Positions 1 to 9,482 of a stretch of 64,000 bases of DNA are shown one piece after another (within the stretch, counting starts at the first letter, position 1; each line of letters opens with the position of its first letter). The position numbers were made by a program, and so were the translations under genes. The notes under the pieces were generated by a model. That model was not told where the DNA came from, made no database searches, and saw only the letters and a program-made list of their open reading frames with translations. Where the stretch lies: positions 2,087,680 through 2,151,679 of the forward strand of contig NZ_CP025999.1 of the NCBI RefSeq assembly GCF_003086695.1, written 5' to 3'. This DNA is from Stenotrophomonas sp. SAU14A_NAIMI4_8 (GTDB taxonomy: Bacteria > Pseudomonadota > Gammaproteobacteria > Xanthomonadales > Xanthomonadaceae).

Positions 1-15
1 CCGGCTTCTGTCCCC

Positions 16-42
16 CTATCGGCAAGCTGACGGGGAACTGAA
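16..42 (-). promoter_or_regulatory. possible FliA (sigma-28) promoter for a gene left of the window
   Basis: On the minus strand TTCA, 15 nt, GCCGATAG. The -10 matches the FliA consensus in 7 of 8 positions and the -35 is weaker. It reads out of the left edge just beyond cheW, so the next gene is probably a further chemotaxis gene with its own late promoter. This rests only on the motif and its location. Confidence 0.45.
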
Positions 43-80
43 GGGGACCTTTGTCGAAGTGTGAAAAAAAGTCCGCGTGC

Positions 81-572
81 TCAGGCGGCGGCGTCTTCCA
101 GCAGGGCCGCCTGGCCCATGTCGGCGCTGTCGAGCAGGGTTTCGATGTCCAGCAGGATGAGCATGCGGTCGTCCTGGGTGCCGATGCCGGAAATGAAGCG
201 GGTGTCCACGGCGGCGCCGAATTCCGGGGTCGGGCGGATCTGCTCGGCGGCCAGCGGAATGACGTCGGAGACGCTGTCCACCACGATGCCGACCACGCGG
301 TCTTCCACGTTCAGCACGATCATCACGGTGAAGGCGTCGTAGCGCGCGTTTTCCAGGCGCAGCTTCAGGCGCAGGTCGATGACCGGCACGATGGTGCCGC
401 GCAGGTTGATCACGCCCTTGATGTAATCCGGCGCGTCGGGCACGCGGGTGACCGCGTCGTAGCCGCGGATTTCCTGCACCTTGAGGATGTCAACGCCGTA
501 GTGCTCGGCGCCAAGGGTGAAGCTGAGGAATTCGCCACCGGCGCTGGCGGTGGAGCTGGTCTTGTCGTTCAT
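81..572 (-). CDS. cheW: chemotaxis coupling protein CheW
   Basis: A 163-aa single CheW domain. It couples MCP receptors to the CheA kinase in the membrane-associated array. Family signatures are visible: [21 protein letters not shown] near the N-terminus, then [16 protein letters not shown] and [14 protein letters not shown]. The frame is open 31 codons further upstream, but the start at 572 is chosen because it gives the normal CheW N-terminus, has AGGA about 6 nt upstream, and lies downstream of a FliA promoter. The gene is monocistronic as seen here. A run of seven T follows the stop on the minus strand after a weak CCGC/GCGG stem, a possible terminator. It is a separate gene from the CheW-like domain of the ParP homologue at 9998-11350. 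Confidence 0.95.
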   Translation of the reverse strand: MNDKTSSTASAGGEFLSFTLGAEHYGVDILKVQEIRGYDAVTRVPDAPDYIKGVINLRGTIVPVIDLRLKLRLENARYDAFTVMIVLNVEDRVVGIVVDSVSDVIPLAAEQIRPTPEFGAAVDTRFISGIGTQDDRMLILLDIETLLDSADMGQAALLEDAAA

Positions 573-613
573 CGAGGGTCCTGGTTCGGCCGGTAGTCCC
601 GGTGTCAGCCTCG

Positions 614-640
614 ATATCGGCCCCGCGGCGGGGGACTTTA
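614..640 (-). promoter_or_regulatory. FliA (sigma-28) promoter of cheW
   Basis: TAAA, exactly 15 nt, GCCGATAT on the minus strand, about 42 nt upstream of the cheW ATG. Seven of eight -10 positions match GCCGATAA and the -35 is perfect. Confidence 0.85.
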
Positions 641-655
641 GGTGGGGTTGGGTGC

Positions 656-678
656 ATCCACACATGGCGTGGATCTAC
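656..678 (-). repeat. SMAG-type palindrome (GTAG repeat)
   Basis: A 23-bp element that on the minus strand begins GTAG and folds ATCCACGC/GTGTGGAT around CAT. It has the format of the S. maltophilia GTAG repeats and sits in the cheW-ycgR gap. Confidence 0.8.
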
Positions 679-696
679 CGGGGTGGGTGGCGGGCA

Positions 697-735
697 GGGG
701 TCAGAGCCCTTTCCTGCGGAAAGGGATCCGACCCC
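697..735. repeat. GGGGTCAGA palindromic repeat
   Basis: Imperfect palindrome with outer arms GGGGTCAGA/TCCGACCCC and inner arms CCCTTTCC/GGAAAGGG. Members of the same family occur at 6962, 37454, 38026, 38077 and several times around 60556-60879. It lies just beyond the ycgR stop and could also act as a transcript end, though there is no T-run. Confidence 0.75.
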
Positions 736-747
736 GGGGTGGGCGCC

Positions 748-1521
748 TTAGAGCTCGCCGTTCTGGCGCGCCTTGCGCTGGCGGTCGATGCGGAAGATGT
801 AGCGCTGGATGGCGCTGTCGCCGCCGCGTGGCAGGTCGTCGAAGCGCATGCCGATCCGCTTCACTTCGATGCCGTTGGGCTGGCGCTGCGGCAGCATGTT
901 GCAGACCACCAGGCTGATCGGCAGGTCCGGGCCGTCGGGCATGGACAGGGTGGCGGCGTAGCGCTTCTGCAGGGTGAACAGCGCGCAGTCGCTGGGCACG
1001 GTGATGGCCAGGCCGCCGCCGCTGATATCCACCACGCGCATGGACAGTGCGTCGGCACCGGCTTCACCGGCGGCCAGGCTCAGCTGCGGCGAGTCGGTGA
1101 TGGGGGTTTCCAGGCGGTACAGCTCGCGGCGCTGCAGGTGTACCAGCTCCTCGGGCAGGTGTGCGCGGAAGGCGACGTGACCGTCGTTGTCCACGCGCTC
1201 CAATGCCTGCAGCCGGAACCGCACCAGCACCCGTTCCAGCTGGGCGAAGCACAGCAGATGGTCGGCCTGTTCGGCGGCACGGTTGGACGCCTCCTGCGGA
1301 CTGCCGTCCAGCAGCAGGGTGTCTTCGTCCTCGTCGAGGTCGAGCAGGGCGGTAGGGAAGGAACGATCGCGCCCGTCGATATGGGCGTTGATCAGGGAAC
1401 GCTGGTCGATCAGCGAGCGCAGCAACTGGCGCAGCTGGCGGGGGTTGCGGACCAGGAACCGCTCGTCGGCGGCGTCGGCCGCGTGGGTGTCACTCAATGC
1501 AATGTCGTGGCCGTCGGACAT
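748..1521 (-). CDS. ycgR: flagellar brake protein YcgR (PilZ domain)
   Basis: A 257-aa protein with an N-terminal YcgR-type (PilZN) domain, about residues 20-125, and a C-terminal PilZ domain. The c-di-GMP-binding motifs are intact: RRELYR with R132-xxx-R136, and DISGGG as D165-x-S167-xx-G170. In enterobacteria YcgR binds c-di-GMP and slows the motor by contacting FliG and MotA, so a role in swimming-to-surface control is expected. A FliA-type promoter just upstream fits co-expression with late flagellar genes. The neighbours are an MCP (upstream) and cheW (downstream). A substrate other than c-di-GMP is unlikely. Confidence 0.93.
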   Translation of the reverse strand: MSDGHDIALSDTHAADAADERFLVRNPRQLRQLLRSLIDQRSLINAHIDGRDRSFPTALLDLDEDEDTLLLDGSPQEASNRAAEQADHLLCFAQLERVLVRFRLQALERVDNDGHVAFRAHLPEELVHLQRRELYRLETPITDSPQLSLAAGEAGADALSMRVVDISGGGLAITVPSDCALFTLQKRYAATLSMPDGPDLPISLVVCNMLPQRQPNGIEVKRIGMRFDDLPRGGDSAIQRYIFRIDRQRKARQNGEL

Positions 1522-1576
1522 GGAATCTTGGGTCTGGGGCGGGCGCCAGCGCGTGTTGGCGCGCGGCTTACTGGGG

Positions 1577-1603
1577 GTATCGGCCGCGCGCCGGAAATAT
1601 GTA
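1577..1603 (-). promoter_or_regulatory. probable FliA promoter of ycgR
   Basis: TACA, 15 nt, GCCGATAC on the minus strand. It lies between the stop of the upstream MCP and the ycgR start, with a leader of roughly 50 nt. The -10 is strong and the -35 has one mismatch. Confidence 0.7.
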
Positions 1604-1626
1604 GCCCGTCAAACCCGCTGCCGTGG

Positions 1627-3819
1627 TCAGCCGGGCAGGCGGGACACCGGCCGTGGCCCGCGTTCGACGCTGCGCAGGTGGCGGCTGTTGTCCAGATGGA
1701 AGCGTGCCACCGCCTGCGCCAGCACCGTGGCCTGTTCGCCCATGCCCTGGGTGGCGTGCGCCGAGGCCTCCACCAACGTGGCGTTCTGGCGGGTGTTGGC
1801 ATCCATCTGCGCAATACTCTGGTTGACCTGTTCGATGCCGGCGCTCTGCTCCTGCGAGGCGGCCGAAATCTCGCCCATGATGTCGGTCACCCGCTGCACC
1901 GAGGCGACGATCTCGCCCATGGTGTCGCCGGCGCGCCGTACCAGGGTGGAGCCTTCGTCGACCTTGCCGACCGAATCGTCGATCAGGCCCTTGATCTCCT
2001 TGGCGGCCGCGGCCGAGCGCTGGGCCAGGGTGCGTACCTCGCTGGCCACCACGGCAAAGCCACGGCCCTGTTCGCCGGCACGCGCGGCTTCCACCGCAGC
2101 GTTCAGGGCCAGGATGTTGGTCTGGAAGGCGATGCCATCGATGACCGAGATGATGTCGCCGATCTTTCGTGATGCGGCCTGGATCGCGCCCATGGTGCTG
2201 ATCACCTGGCCCACCACGTCGCCGCCCTGGTGGGCAACAGCGGCGGCGCCGCTGGCCAGCTGGTTGGCCTGGCGTGCGTGCTCGGCATTCTGGCGCACGG
2301 TGGCAGTCAGTTCTTCCATGGTGGCCGCGGTTTCTTCCAGGCTGGCCGCCTGCTGTTCGGTGCGGTCGGCCAGGTGGTCGTTGCCGCGGGCGAGGTCGGC
2401 GGCCGCGCCGGTCAGGCTGCCCGAGGCGGTCTGGATGCTGCCGACGATGGCGGTGAGCTGGGCGATGGTGGTGTTGGCATCGTCGCGGATGCGGGCATAC
2501 ACACCGTGGAAATCGCCCTGCATGTGCGCGGTCAGGTCGCCGCGCGACAGCGCCGCCAGCAGCTGCGAGATCTGCTCGATGCTGTAGGCGTTGGCGTCCA
2601 GCAGGCTGTTCAGGCGCTGCGCCAGCTGCAGGAAGAAGCCGTCCTTGCCCGCCGTGCCCACGCGCTGGCTGAAGTCGCCCTGGGCGGCCGCTTCAACGAT
2701 ACGCCCCAGCTCTTCTTCCACCTGCAGTTCGCTGGTGCGGTCGGCCCATTCCACCACGAAGCCCTGGCGCTGGCCGTCGTCGCCGATGATCGGATTGATG
2801 ATCAGGCGCATGCTGCGGCCGCCGACGCGGATCTGCGCGTGCCAGGTGCCGGTCAGCGTGTCCAGCAGCCGGGCCTGGTGGGCGGGATTGCGATGGAAGA
2901 TGTCGATGCTGCGGCCGATCAGGTCGGTGGCGCTGAACTGCGGCAGGTCGCGGCGCAGGTCCGCTTCGGCTGCGGCCAGCATGTGCTGCAGCGGACGGTT
3001 CACGAACACGATGTTGCGCTCGCGGTCGGCGATCATCACGTGGGTGGTGACATCGTCCAGCGCGGTGCGGATGCGCAGCGATTCGCGCGTGGTCTGCTGC
3101 TCGCTTTCGCGCCGCTGCAGCAGGCGGTCACCGGTCTGCACCAGTGCCGCCGCCAGCGAGTCCGGCGGGAACCGGGCGTTCTGCAGGTGCTCGGGCACCG
3201 GCTGGTCTTCGGCCAGGCCCCGCGCCAGCTGTGCCAGCTGCTGCGGGTCGTGTCCCAGCAGCAGCAATTGACGGCGCATCTGCACAGCCATCAGGCTGAG
3301 CAGGCCGGCTTCAACCACCACGTACAGGGCGTGCAGGGCGAGGGTGCCCAGCCCGCTGCCGGCGGCAAACACCGGGTAGGGCAGGCCTTGCACCTGCAGT
3401 GCGTAGAACAGCACGTGATGGACGGCAATGGCGCCGGCGGCGACCACGATCGGCAACCAGTCGCGGTAGTACAGCAGCAGTGCGATCAGCACGATCACCG
3501 TGAAGTGCGTTTCCAGTTGCCCGTGGGTCTGGTGGATGAGCGTGGCCGACAGCACCATCCAGGCCAGGGCCACGGTGCAGCGGCTGAGCCGGGTGCCGGG
3601 CAGCCAGTAGACCTGCAGCGTGGTGACCAGCAGTGCCGGCAGCGCGACCCCCAGCCACGGCGCCCAGGCGCCACTGCGTACCGCCAGCACCAGCGAGGCC
3701 AGCACCAGGCCGGCGGTGACGACCAGGAACAGGCGGTCGGCGGTGGTGGACAGCGCGCGCAGGAACGGCAGCGATCCGGCGCGGACGGGCGTTGCATGAG
3801 GGGCAGGGGATGCGTGCAT
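1627..3819 (-). CDS. methyl-accepting chemotaxis protein with multi-TM sensor and PAS domain
   Basis: 730 aa. The first ~185 residues are strongly hydrophobic with several predicted TM helices and a His-rich segment ([10 protein letters not shown]), so the sensor is membrane-embedded and not a periplasmic loop. A PAS region follows at about 255-370 ([16 protein letters not shown], then [16 protein letters not shown]), then HAMP-like repeats, then the cytoplasmic signalling hairpin with the highly conserved tip [20 protein letters not shown]. There is no C-terminal CheR/CheB pentapeptide; the protein ends RLPG. The start is 3 nt after the stop of the small anchored protein upstream, so the two are co-transcribed. 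PAS plus multi-TM architecture suggests redox or energy sensing, but the ligand is unknown. Confidence 0.92.
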   Translation of the reverse strand: MHASPAPHATPVRAGSLPFLRALSTTADRLFLVVTAGLVLASLVLAVRSGAWAPWLGVALPALLVTTLQVYWLPGTRLSRCTVALAWMVLSATLIHQTHGQLETHFTVIVLIALLLYYRDWLPIVVAAGAIAVHHVLFYALQVQGLPYPVFAAGSGLGTLALHALYVVVEAGLLSLMAVQMRRQLLLLGHDPQQLAQLARGLAEDQPVPEHLQNARFPPDSLAAALVQTGDRLLQRRESEQQTTRESLRIRTALDDVTTHVMIADRERNIVFVNRPLQHMLAAAEADLRRDLPQFSATDLIGRSIDIFHRNPAHQARLLDTLTGTWHAQIRVGGRSMRLIINPIIGDDGQRQGFVVEWADRTSELQVEEELGRIVEAAAQGDFSQRVGTAGKDGFFLQLAQRLNSLLDANAYSIEQISQLLAALSRGDLTAHMQGDFHGVYARIRDDANTTIAQLTAIVGSIQTASGSLTGAAADLARGNDHLADRTEQQAASLEETAATMEELTATVRQNAEHARQANQLASGAAAVAHQGGDVVGQVISTMGAIQAASRKIGDIISVIDGIAFQTNILALNAAVEAARAGEQGRGFAVVASEVRTLAQRSAAAAKEIKGLIDDSVGKVDEGSTLVRRAGDTMGEIVASVQRVTDIMGEISAASQEQSAGIEQVNQSIAQMDANTRQNATLVEASAHATQGMGEQATVLAQAVARFHLDNSRHLRSVERGPRPVSRLPG

Positions 3820-3822
3820 GCA

Positions 3823-4296
3823 CTACTCCTTGAGGCATGGGCATGGGGTGGCGAGGATCACGGCTGCCTGCGGCTGTGCCAGCAGATGGTTCACCAGGCG
3901 CGCGGCCGCAGGGCCGGTGCCGCCGCAGCCAGGGTCGAGCCGGGCGGGGCCGGCATAGACCAGTTGCTGCTGGTGCAGGACCAGCCAATCGAACGGCAGG
4001 GCCAAGGCGCTGGTCTGCAGTGCGCTGCCGGTGGGCAGTACATCGTGTCCATCACAGGGGCAGTGGTCGGGCAGGCGCAGCAGCAAGGGCTGCTGGGCGC
4101 TGGCGGTCAGCACGTCCTGCGGCAGCTGCGCGAGCAGATCGGTGGCATTCCAGCCGCCCGGTTCAGGTGCTGCCGCGCGCGATTGCGTCCACAGCAAGGG
4201 CAGGGTCCAGCCCAGCCACAGTGAAAGCAGCAGCACCCCGGCCAGCGGGCGCCAGTCTCGAACCGGTTTCGCAGGGGCGGTGGGGCGGGCGGACAT
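3823..4296 (-). CDS. small membrane-anchored Cys-rich protein, unknown function
   Basis: 157 aa, one N-terminal TM or uncleaved signal (LAGVLLLSLWLGWTLPLLW) and a periplasmic domain with CPCDGH, DPGCGG and a C-terminal TPCPCLKE. Paired CPC motifs suggest a thioredoxin-like, metal or redox site. It resembles in outline the DUF6436-type proteins, but I cannot confirm that. The frame is open to 4413, but the upstream part crosses a SMAG repeat, so the ATG at 4296 is used; no clear ribosome site is seen. It is tightly coupled to the multi-TM MCP that follows and may modulate its sensing. That link is an inference from the operon. Confidence 0.7.
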   Translation of the reverse strand: MSARPTAPAKPVRDWRPLAGVLLLSLWLGWTLPLLWTQSRAAAPEPGGWNATDLLAQLPQDVLTASAQQPLLLRLPDHCPCDGHDVLPTGSALQTSALALPFDWLVLHQQQLVYAGPARLDPGCGGTGPAAARLVNHLLAQPQAAVILATPCPCLKE

Positions 4297-4324
4297 GGGC
4301 GTGCACGCGTTGGGCCGTAGTTCG

Positions 4325-4351
4325 TTAGCGGCCGGTGCGGCGTGAAGCTGA
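4325..4351 (-). promoter_or_regulatory. weak FliA-type promoter candidate
   Basis: TCAG, 15 nt, GCCGCTAA on the minus strand, upstream of the 157-aa protein and its MCP. The -10 matches 7 of 8, the -35 only partly. Confidence 0.4.
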
Positions 4352-4367
4352 AGGGCGATCGCATCAC

Positions 4368-4455
4368 GGCGCCGGGACGGGCCCGGCGCCTTTTCCACGG
4401 GGAAGCCGAGCATGGCTCGGCTCTACAACACCGGCGCCGGGCAAACCCCGGCGCC
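4368..4455. repeat. SMAG element flanked by two GGCGCCGGG hairpins
   Basis: Two hairpins with identical arms GGCGCCGGG/CCCGGCGCC lie at 4368-4390 and 4433-4455. Between them is a SMAG palindrome, 4404-4426, with GTAG on the minus strand. The group follows the stop of the DWQEF MCP and probably ends its transcript. The only T-run (TTTT at 4391-4394) is on the plus strand. Confidence 0.65.
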
Positions 4456-4460
4456 TGCGC

Positions 4461-6704
4461 TTAGAACTCCTGCCAGTCACCGTCGCCGGCCAGGGCCGGC
4501 TGCGGTGCCGCCTTGCGCGCACGCGGCGCGGCCACGGCCGGTGCGCTGACCGCCTTGCGCGGCGCAGGCACCGGCGGCGCCGCGACACGGACCGGTGCAC
4601 TGGACAGACCCGGGGTGGCAAGGCGGAATCGCGCCACCGCTTCACCCAGCTGCGCGGCCTGGTCTTCCATGGCGCGTGCGGCAGCGGTGGCTTCTTCCAC
4701 CAGTGCGGCGTTCTGCTGGGTGGTTTCGTCCATCTGCACCACAGTCTGGTTGACCTGTTCGATGCCCGCGCTCTGTTCCTGCGACGCGGCGGAGATTTCG
4801 GCCATGATGTCGGTCACGCGCTGCACCGAGGCCACGATCTCGCCCATGGTCGCACCGGCCTGGTGCACCAGCGCCGAACCTTCGTTGACCTTGCCGACCG
4901 AATCATCGATCAGGCCCTTGATCTCCTTGGCCGCTGCAGCCGAGCGCTGTGCCAGGGTACGCACTTCGCTGGCGACCACGGCGAAGCCACGGCCCTGCTC
5001 GCCGGCACGGGCGGCCTCCACCGCAGCGTTCAGCGCCAGGATGTTGGTCTGGAAGGCGATGCCGTCGATCACGCTGATGATCTCGGCGATCTTCTTCGAC
5101 GAGGCTTCGATGGCCGACATGGTGGTGACCACCTGGCCGACCACTTCGCCGCCCTGCGAGGCCACGCCGTGCGCGCCGATGGCCAGTTGGTTGGCCTGGC
5201 GGGCGTGTTCGGCGTTCTGGCGCACGGTGGAGGTCAGCTCCTCCATCGACGCGGCGGTTTCTTCCAGGTTGGCGGCCTGCTGTTCGGTACGGCGCGACAG
5301 ATCGCTGTTGCCCGAGGCGATTTCGCCGGCGGCCAGGGTGATGCTGGAGGTGCTGGCCTGGATCTGGCCGACGATCTGGGTCAGCTGGGCGACGGTGGTG
5401 TTGGCATCGTCGCGCATGCGGGCGAACACGCCGTTGAACTGGCCGTCCATGCGCGCGGTCAGGTCGCCTTCGGCGATGGCCTGCAATAGCGTGGACAGCT
5501 GGCCCAGGTTGCCGTCGGCCACCTGCATCATGGTGTTCAGGTTGTCGATCATGGCGCGGAAGTCGTGCGCGAAACGATCGGCATCGCCGCGCTGGCTGAA
5601 ATCGCCGGCGGCGGCAGCGCTGGCCAACTGCTGGATCTGCGTGTTGATGGCCAGCAGGCTGGACTTGGCCGCATCCATGGCTTCGTGCAGGAAGGCGCGG
5701 GTGCCCGGCAGGCGGCGCGCATCTTCGGTCAGGTTGCCGGCGGCGTACTGGTTCAGCACGTCGATGGCATCGCGGATGGCATCCAGGTGTTCGAAGATGA
5801 CGGTGTTGATGCCGCCGGCCAGCTGGCCGTACACGCCGGGGAAATCTTCCGGAATGCGGTGGCTGATATCCGGGCCGGCATGCATCTGTGCCATCAGCTG
5901 GGTCTGTTCCGAGAAGCGCCGCAGCATGGCGGTCATCTCGCTGGTGGCGGCCAGCATGCGCCCGGCCTCGTCGTTGCTGGTGGCCTGGGTGGTTACGCTC
6001 AGGTCACCGCGCGAAACGGCCTGGATGGCCTGCACGGCCTTGCCCAGCGGACCGGTGACGGCGCGCGAGATCACCACGGCCAAGGCTGCGGCGACCAGCG
6101 ACAGCAGCACGATGCAGCTGATGATGGCGATCAGGCTGTTGCGGTGGGTGGCGTTGGCATCGTCGATCTTGCCCTGCATCTGCGAGCTGAGATAGGCGCT
6201 GAGCGCCTTCATGTCTTCGAAGGCCTTGCGGCGCAGCGGGCGCGACTGCTCGTCGGATACCTGCTGGGCCAGGGCGGCGTCACCGGCGGTGGCGGCGTCA
6301 CGCAGCTTGGTGTTGGCGGCGAAGTAGGCATCCACGTCGGCCTGCACCGGCTGGTACAGCGCGCGTTCCTTCTCGCCCGACGGCAGGGCGGCATAGGCGG
6401 CCAACTGGTCGCGAACGATCTTGGCGGTGTCGGCCATGCGCGTGTTGTACTCGGCTACCTTTTCCGGCTTGTCGAGCATGCTCAGCTGGGCCAGCTCGTA
6501 GGTGCGGAATTCGCCCAGCTGCGAGCGCACTTCGCCCAGGTACTGCACGGACGGAATATCGTTGGTGGCCATCGCGCGCAGCTGCGCGTTGGCCTCGGAC
6601 AGGCGCACCAGGGCGAACACGCCCAGGATGACGGTCATCAGGGTGGTCAGGGTGAACCCCACCGCCAGCTTGCGGGCGATGGGCAGATCGTGGAACCACT
6701 TCAT
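4461..6704 (-). CDS. methyl-accepting chemotaxis protein, 4HB sensor, with C-terminal DWQEF tether
   Basis: 747 aa. TM1 is at about 12-32, a helical periplasmic domain of the four-helix-bundle MCP type is at about 35-190, and TM2 is at about 192-213 ([22 protein letters not shown]). Next come HAMP with further HAMP-like repeats and the signalling hairpin with tip [14 protein letters not shown]. The protein ends in GDWQEF after an Ala/Pro-rich linker; this resembles the NWETF-type pentapeptide that tethers CheR and CheB in enterobacterial Tsr/Tar. It has its own FliA promoter about 110 nt upstream. The signalling domain is nearly identical to that of the neighbouring MCP. The ligand is unknown. 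Confidence 0.94.
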   Translation of the reverse strand: MKWFHDLPIARKLAVGFTLTTLMTVILGVFALVRLSEANAQLRAMATNDIPSVQYLGEVRSQLGEFRTYELAQLSMLDKPEKVAEYNTRMADTAKIVRDQLAAYAALPSGEKERALYQPVQADVDAYFAANTKLRDAATAGDAALAQQVSDEQSRPLRRKAFEDMKALSAYLSSQMQGKIDDANATHRNSLIAIISCIVLLSLVAAALAVVISRAVTGPLGKAVQAIQAVSRGDLSVTTQATSNDEAGRMLAATSEMTAMLRRFSEQTQLMAQMHAGPDISHRIPEDFPGVYGQLAGGINTVIFEHLDAIRDAIDVLNQYAAGNLTEDARRLPGTRAFLHEAMDAAKSSLLAINTQIQQLASAAAAGDFSQRGDADRFAHDFRAMIDNLNTMMQVADGNLGQLSTLLQAIAEGDLTARMDGQFNGVFARMRDDANTTVAQLTQIVGQIQASTSSITLAAGEIASGNSDLSRRTEQQAANLEETAASMEELTSTVRQNAEHARQANQLAIGAHGVASQGGEVVGQVVTTMSAIEASSKKIAEIISVIDGIAFQTNILALNAAVEAARAGEQGRGFAVVASEVRTLAQRSAAAAKEIKGLIDDSVGKVNEGSALVHQAGATMGEIVASVQRVTDIMAEISAASQEQSAGIEQVNQTVVQMDETTQQNAALVEEATAAARAMEDQAAQLGEAVARFRLATPGLSSAPVRVAAPPVPAPRKAVSAPAVAAPRARKAAPQPALAGDGDWQEF

Positions 6705-6814
6705 GCAGGGTGCTCCGGATGGGCAGGTGCCGGCGCGGGTGCGGCGGCGTAGGGGGTGGTTGCAGGAGGGAACGGTCGTGCCGGTGGGGGTTCGGTGAAA
6801 GCCGTCAAAGCGAG

Positions 6815-6841
6815 ATAGCGGCGCTGCGCGCGGGGACTTTA
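6815..6841 (-). promoter_or_regulatory. FliA promoter of the DWQEF MCP
   Basis: TAAA, exactly 15 nt, GCCGCTAT on the minus strand, giving a leader of about 100 nt before the MCP ATG. Confidence 0.8.
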
Positions 6842-6961
6842 TGGACGGATGTCACATTCGCTGGCGTAGGGATGGGCGCCTGCAGGCCTTGCGGGGTGGG
6901 GGCCTTGGGGTATCTGGATGGTTGCTGGGGAAACTGCAGGGGCGACCGGTGTCACAGTGCG

Positions 6962-6998
6962 GGGGTCAGAGCCCTTTCTGCGAAAGGGATCTGACCCC
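6962..6998. repeat. GGGGTCAGA palindromic repeat
   Basis: Outer arms GGGGTCAGA/TCTGACCCC, inner arms CCCTTT/AAAGGG, same family as the element at 697-735. Confidence 0.75.
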
Positions 6999-7022
6999 GG
7001 GGATCTGGCCCCGCAAACAGAG

Positions 7023-7044
7023 CCGCCGCCCAGGTGGGCGGCGG
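7023..7044 (-). terminator. probable terminator after the STAS-cheY-cheA operon
   Basis: Ten-bp perfect stem CCGCCGCCCA/TGGGCGGCGG with a 2-nt gap, followed on the minus strand by CTCTGTTT. It lies 30 bp past the cheA stop. Confidence 0.5.
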
Positions 7045-7074
7045 TTGGGTGGTGCACGGCGATGTAGGCGGCGG

Positions 7075-9063
7075 TCAGGCGGCCTGCGGCATGCGCAGCG
7101 AGCGCACCAGGCCGCCGATGTCCACGATCAGGGCCACGCGGCCATCGCCGAGGATGGTGGCGCCCGATACACCGCCGATGCGGCGGTAGTTGTTCTCGAT
7201 GTTCTTGACCACCACCTGCTGTTGGCCGACCAGTTCGTCCACTTCCAGCGCGATCTTCTGGCCATCGCCTTCCACCACCACCACCAGCGATTCGCTGTTG
7301 GCGCGGCGGTTGCCGTAGCCGTAGTACTCGGTGAGCGACAGGATGGGCAGATATTCGCCGCGCACGCGCAGCACGCGGCCTTCGCCGGCCATGCTGCGGA
7401 TGTCCTCGGGCTGCGGCTGCAGCGCTTCCAGCACGTAGGCCAGCGGCAGGATCAGTGTTTCGCCGGCCACCGCCACGGTCATGCCGTCCAGGATCGCCAG
7501 GGTCAGCGGCAGGCGGATCAGCGTGCGGGTGCCGCTGCCCAGGCTGCTTTCGATCTGCACTTCGCCACCCAGCGCCTGGATGTTGCGGCGGACCACGTCC
7601 ATGCCCACGCCGCGGCCGGACAGGTCGGTCACTGCATCGGCAGTGGAGAAGCCGGGCTGGAAGATCAGGTCCCAGACCTGCGAATCGGTGGGGTTGTCCG
7701 GCACGCTCAGGCCGCGCTCGTGGGCCTTGGCCAGGATCTTGTCGCGGTTCAGGCCGCGGCCGTCGTCGCTGACTTCGATGACGATGTGGCCACCCTGGTG
7801 CGAAGCGGCCAGGGTGATGGTGCCGGTCTCGTCCTTGCCGGCGCCGCGACGCACGTCGGGCATTTCCAGGCCGTGGTCGATGGAGTTGCGCACCAGGTGG
7901 ACCAGCGGGTCGGCGATCTTTTCGATCAGGCCCTTGTCCAGTTCGGTGCCTTCGCCAATGGTGCGCAGGCGCACCTGCTTGCCCAGGCGGCTGGACAGAT
8001 CGCGCACCAGGCGCGGGAAGCGGCGGAACACCGCGTCCACCGGCAGCATGCGCACGCCGATCACCGCTTCCTGCAGGTCGCGGGTATTGCGTTCAAGCTG
8101 GTCCAGGCCGGCGAAAAGACGTTCGGCATGCACCGGATCAATCGCATGCGATACCTGCTTGAGCATGGCCTGGGTGATGACCAGTTCGCCCACCAGGTTG
8201 ATGAGGGCATCGACCTTGTCCACGCTCACGCGGATCGAGGTCTCTGCTTCGGCAGCGGCCGGCGTGGCTGCAGCGGCAGCTGCAGGTGCGGCTGCAGGTG
8301 CAGCGGCCGCCGTGGCGGCGGGTGCCGGCGGTGCCTGGGTGGCCAGGCTGGGCGGTGCGGCCGGACGGATATCCAGTTCGCAGTCGTCCAGTACCCAGGC
8401 GAAAGTGTCTTCGATCTTGCTGCGCGGCACCTTGCCGACCAGGCCCAGGTCCCAGGCCAGGTGGGCTTCCAGCGGGTCCAGCTGGGCAAAGCCCGGCAGG
8501 CGGTCCATGCGTGCGGCCACCTGCAGCGAGCCCAGGTGTTCCAGCTCGCGGATGATGCGCAGCGGATCGTTGCCGCTCATGAACAGCGACGGCGCCGGGG
8601 TGAAGCCGATCTGCCAGGCCTCGGGGGTGTCATCGACCGGGGCGGCCGCTGCTACCGGGGTGCTGGCCGCAGCCTGCCCGGACAGCACCGCTTCCAGGCG
8701 GGCCTTCACTGCGGCCACCGACGCCGGGTCGGCGGCCTGGCCATGTTCGGCTTCACGCAGCAGTGCGCGCAGCACGTCCACCGAGGACAGCATGGCGTCC
8801 ACTGCGGTGGCTTCCAGGGCCCGCTTGCCGGCACGCAGCTCGTCGAGCAGCGTTTCCAGCACGTGGGTCAGGCCGGCAATGGTGTCAAAGCCGAAGGTGC
8901 CGGCGCCGCCCTTGATGGAATGGGCGGCGCGGAACACCGAATTGATGATTTCCGGATCCTGCTGCCCCGATTCCAGGGCAAGCAGCCCGGCCTCCATGGC
9001 GTCGAGGCCTTCGCGGCTCTCCTCGAAGAAGGTGGCGTGGAAGCGTTGCAGGTCCATGCTCAT
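7075..9063 (-). CDS. cheA: chemotaxis histidine kinase CheA (second copy)
   Basis: 662 aa. An Hpt domain with phospho-accepting His48 (FRAAHSIKGGAG) is followed by a linker and a regulatory stretch with Ala/Pro-rich spacers. Then come the dimerisation domain, the HATPase domain (HLVRNSIDHGLEMP, DDGRGL, GRGVGMDVV) and a C-terminal CheW-like domain. It lacks the paired DEFEALLDQLHGG motif present in the linker of the other CheA (14003-15844). It is co-transcribed with a STAS protein and a CheY, so it probably forms a dedicated signalling branch. A second ATG lies two codons in (9057); either start is possible. Confidence 0.95.
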   Translation of the reverse strand: MSMDLQRFHATFFEESREGLDAMEAGLLALESGQQDPEIINSVFRAAHSIKGGAGTFGFDTIAGLTHVLETLLDELRAGKRALEATAVDAMLSSVDVLRALLREAEHGQAADPASVAAVKARLEAVLSGQAAASTPVAAAAPVDDTPEAWQIGFTPAPSLFMSGNDPLRIIRELEHLGSLQVAARMDRLPGFAQLDPLEAHLAWDLGLVGKVPRSKIEDTFAWVLDDCELDIRPAAPPSLATQAPPAPAATAAAAPAAAPAAAAAATPAAAEAETSIRVSVDKVDALINLVGELVITQAMLKQVSHAIDPVHAERLFAGLDQLERNTRDLQEAVIGVRMLPVDAVFRRFPRLVRDLSSRLGKQVRLRTIGEGTELDKGLIEKIADPLVHLVRNSIDHGLEMPDVRRGAGKDETGTITLAASHQGGHIVIEVSDDGRGLNRDKILAKAHERGLSVPDNPTDSQVWDLIFQPGFSTADAVTDLSGRGVGMDVVRRNIQALGGEVQIESSLGSGTRTLIRLPLTLAILDGMTVAVAGETLILPLAYVLEALQPQPEDIRSMAGEGRVLRVRGEYLPILSLTEYYGYGNRRANSESLVVVVEGDGQKIALEVDELVGQQQVVVKNIENNYRRIGGVSGATILGDGRVALIVDIGGLVRSLRMPQAA

Positions 9064-9116
9064 GGCAGCGGTAATCCGGAAACGTGGGGAAGGGGCGGTT
9101 CAGCAGTGCCGGGCAA

Positions 9117-9482
9117 TCAGCCCAGCACCTTCTGTACGGTGGCGACCAGCTGTTCGGGGTTGAACGGCTTGACCAGCCAGCCGGTGGCGCCGGCGGCCTT
9201 GCCTTCGGACTTCTTGTCCGCAGCCGATTCGGTGGTCAGCATCAGCATCGGGGTGAACTTGTAGTCCGGCAGCTGGCGCAGTTCACGGATCAGGCTGATG
9301 CCATCCATGTTCGGCATGTTGACGTCGGTGACCACCGCGTTGAAGCGCTGGCCCTTGGCGCGGCCCAGGGCCACGGCGCCGTCTTCGGCTTCTTCGACGG
9401 AAAAACCGGCCGAGGTGAGGGCGAAGGAAACCATCTGGCGCATCGACGCCGAATCGTCCACCACCAAGATACGTGCGCTCAT
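9117..9482 (-). CDS. cheY: chemotaxis response regulator CheY (second copy)
   Basis: 121 aa, a single receiver domain. Acidic pocket DD at 9-10, phosphorylated Asp53 (VVTDVNMPNMDG), Thr in MLTTES and Lys in WLVKPFNPEQ are all present. The sequence is of the type found beside CheA kinases. The ATG overlaps the stop of the STAS gene by 4 nt, indicating translational coupling. It differs clearly from the CheY at 16452-16844, which sits next to cheZ and is the better candidate for the motor-binding CheY. This one may act as a phosphate sink or on another target. Confidence 0.92.
   Translation of the reverse strand: MSARILVVDDSASMRQMVSFALTSAGFSVEEAEDGAVALGRAKGQRFNAVVTDVNMPNMDGISLIRELRQLPDYKFTPMLMLTTESAADKKSEGKAAGATGWLVKPFNPEQLVATVQKVLG

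Larger units (their letters stand above)
6705..7074. other. intergenic region between cheA and the DWQEF MCP
   Basis: 370 bp without a gene. It holds the MCP's FliA promoter (6815-6841), a GGGGTCAGA palindrome (6962-6998) and a terminator-like hairpin after cheA (7023-7044). Confidence 0.7.

Noticed and set aside
517..2587. Long plus-strand open frames over ycgR and the first MCP
   Set aside because: They are antisense to genes with clear domains and are a normal effect of high GC; composition is Arg/Ala/Gly-rich without any motif. The same applies to the other long plus-strand frames, such as those over cheA (6841-9264) and flhA (20159-22465).
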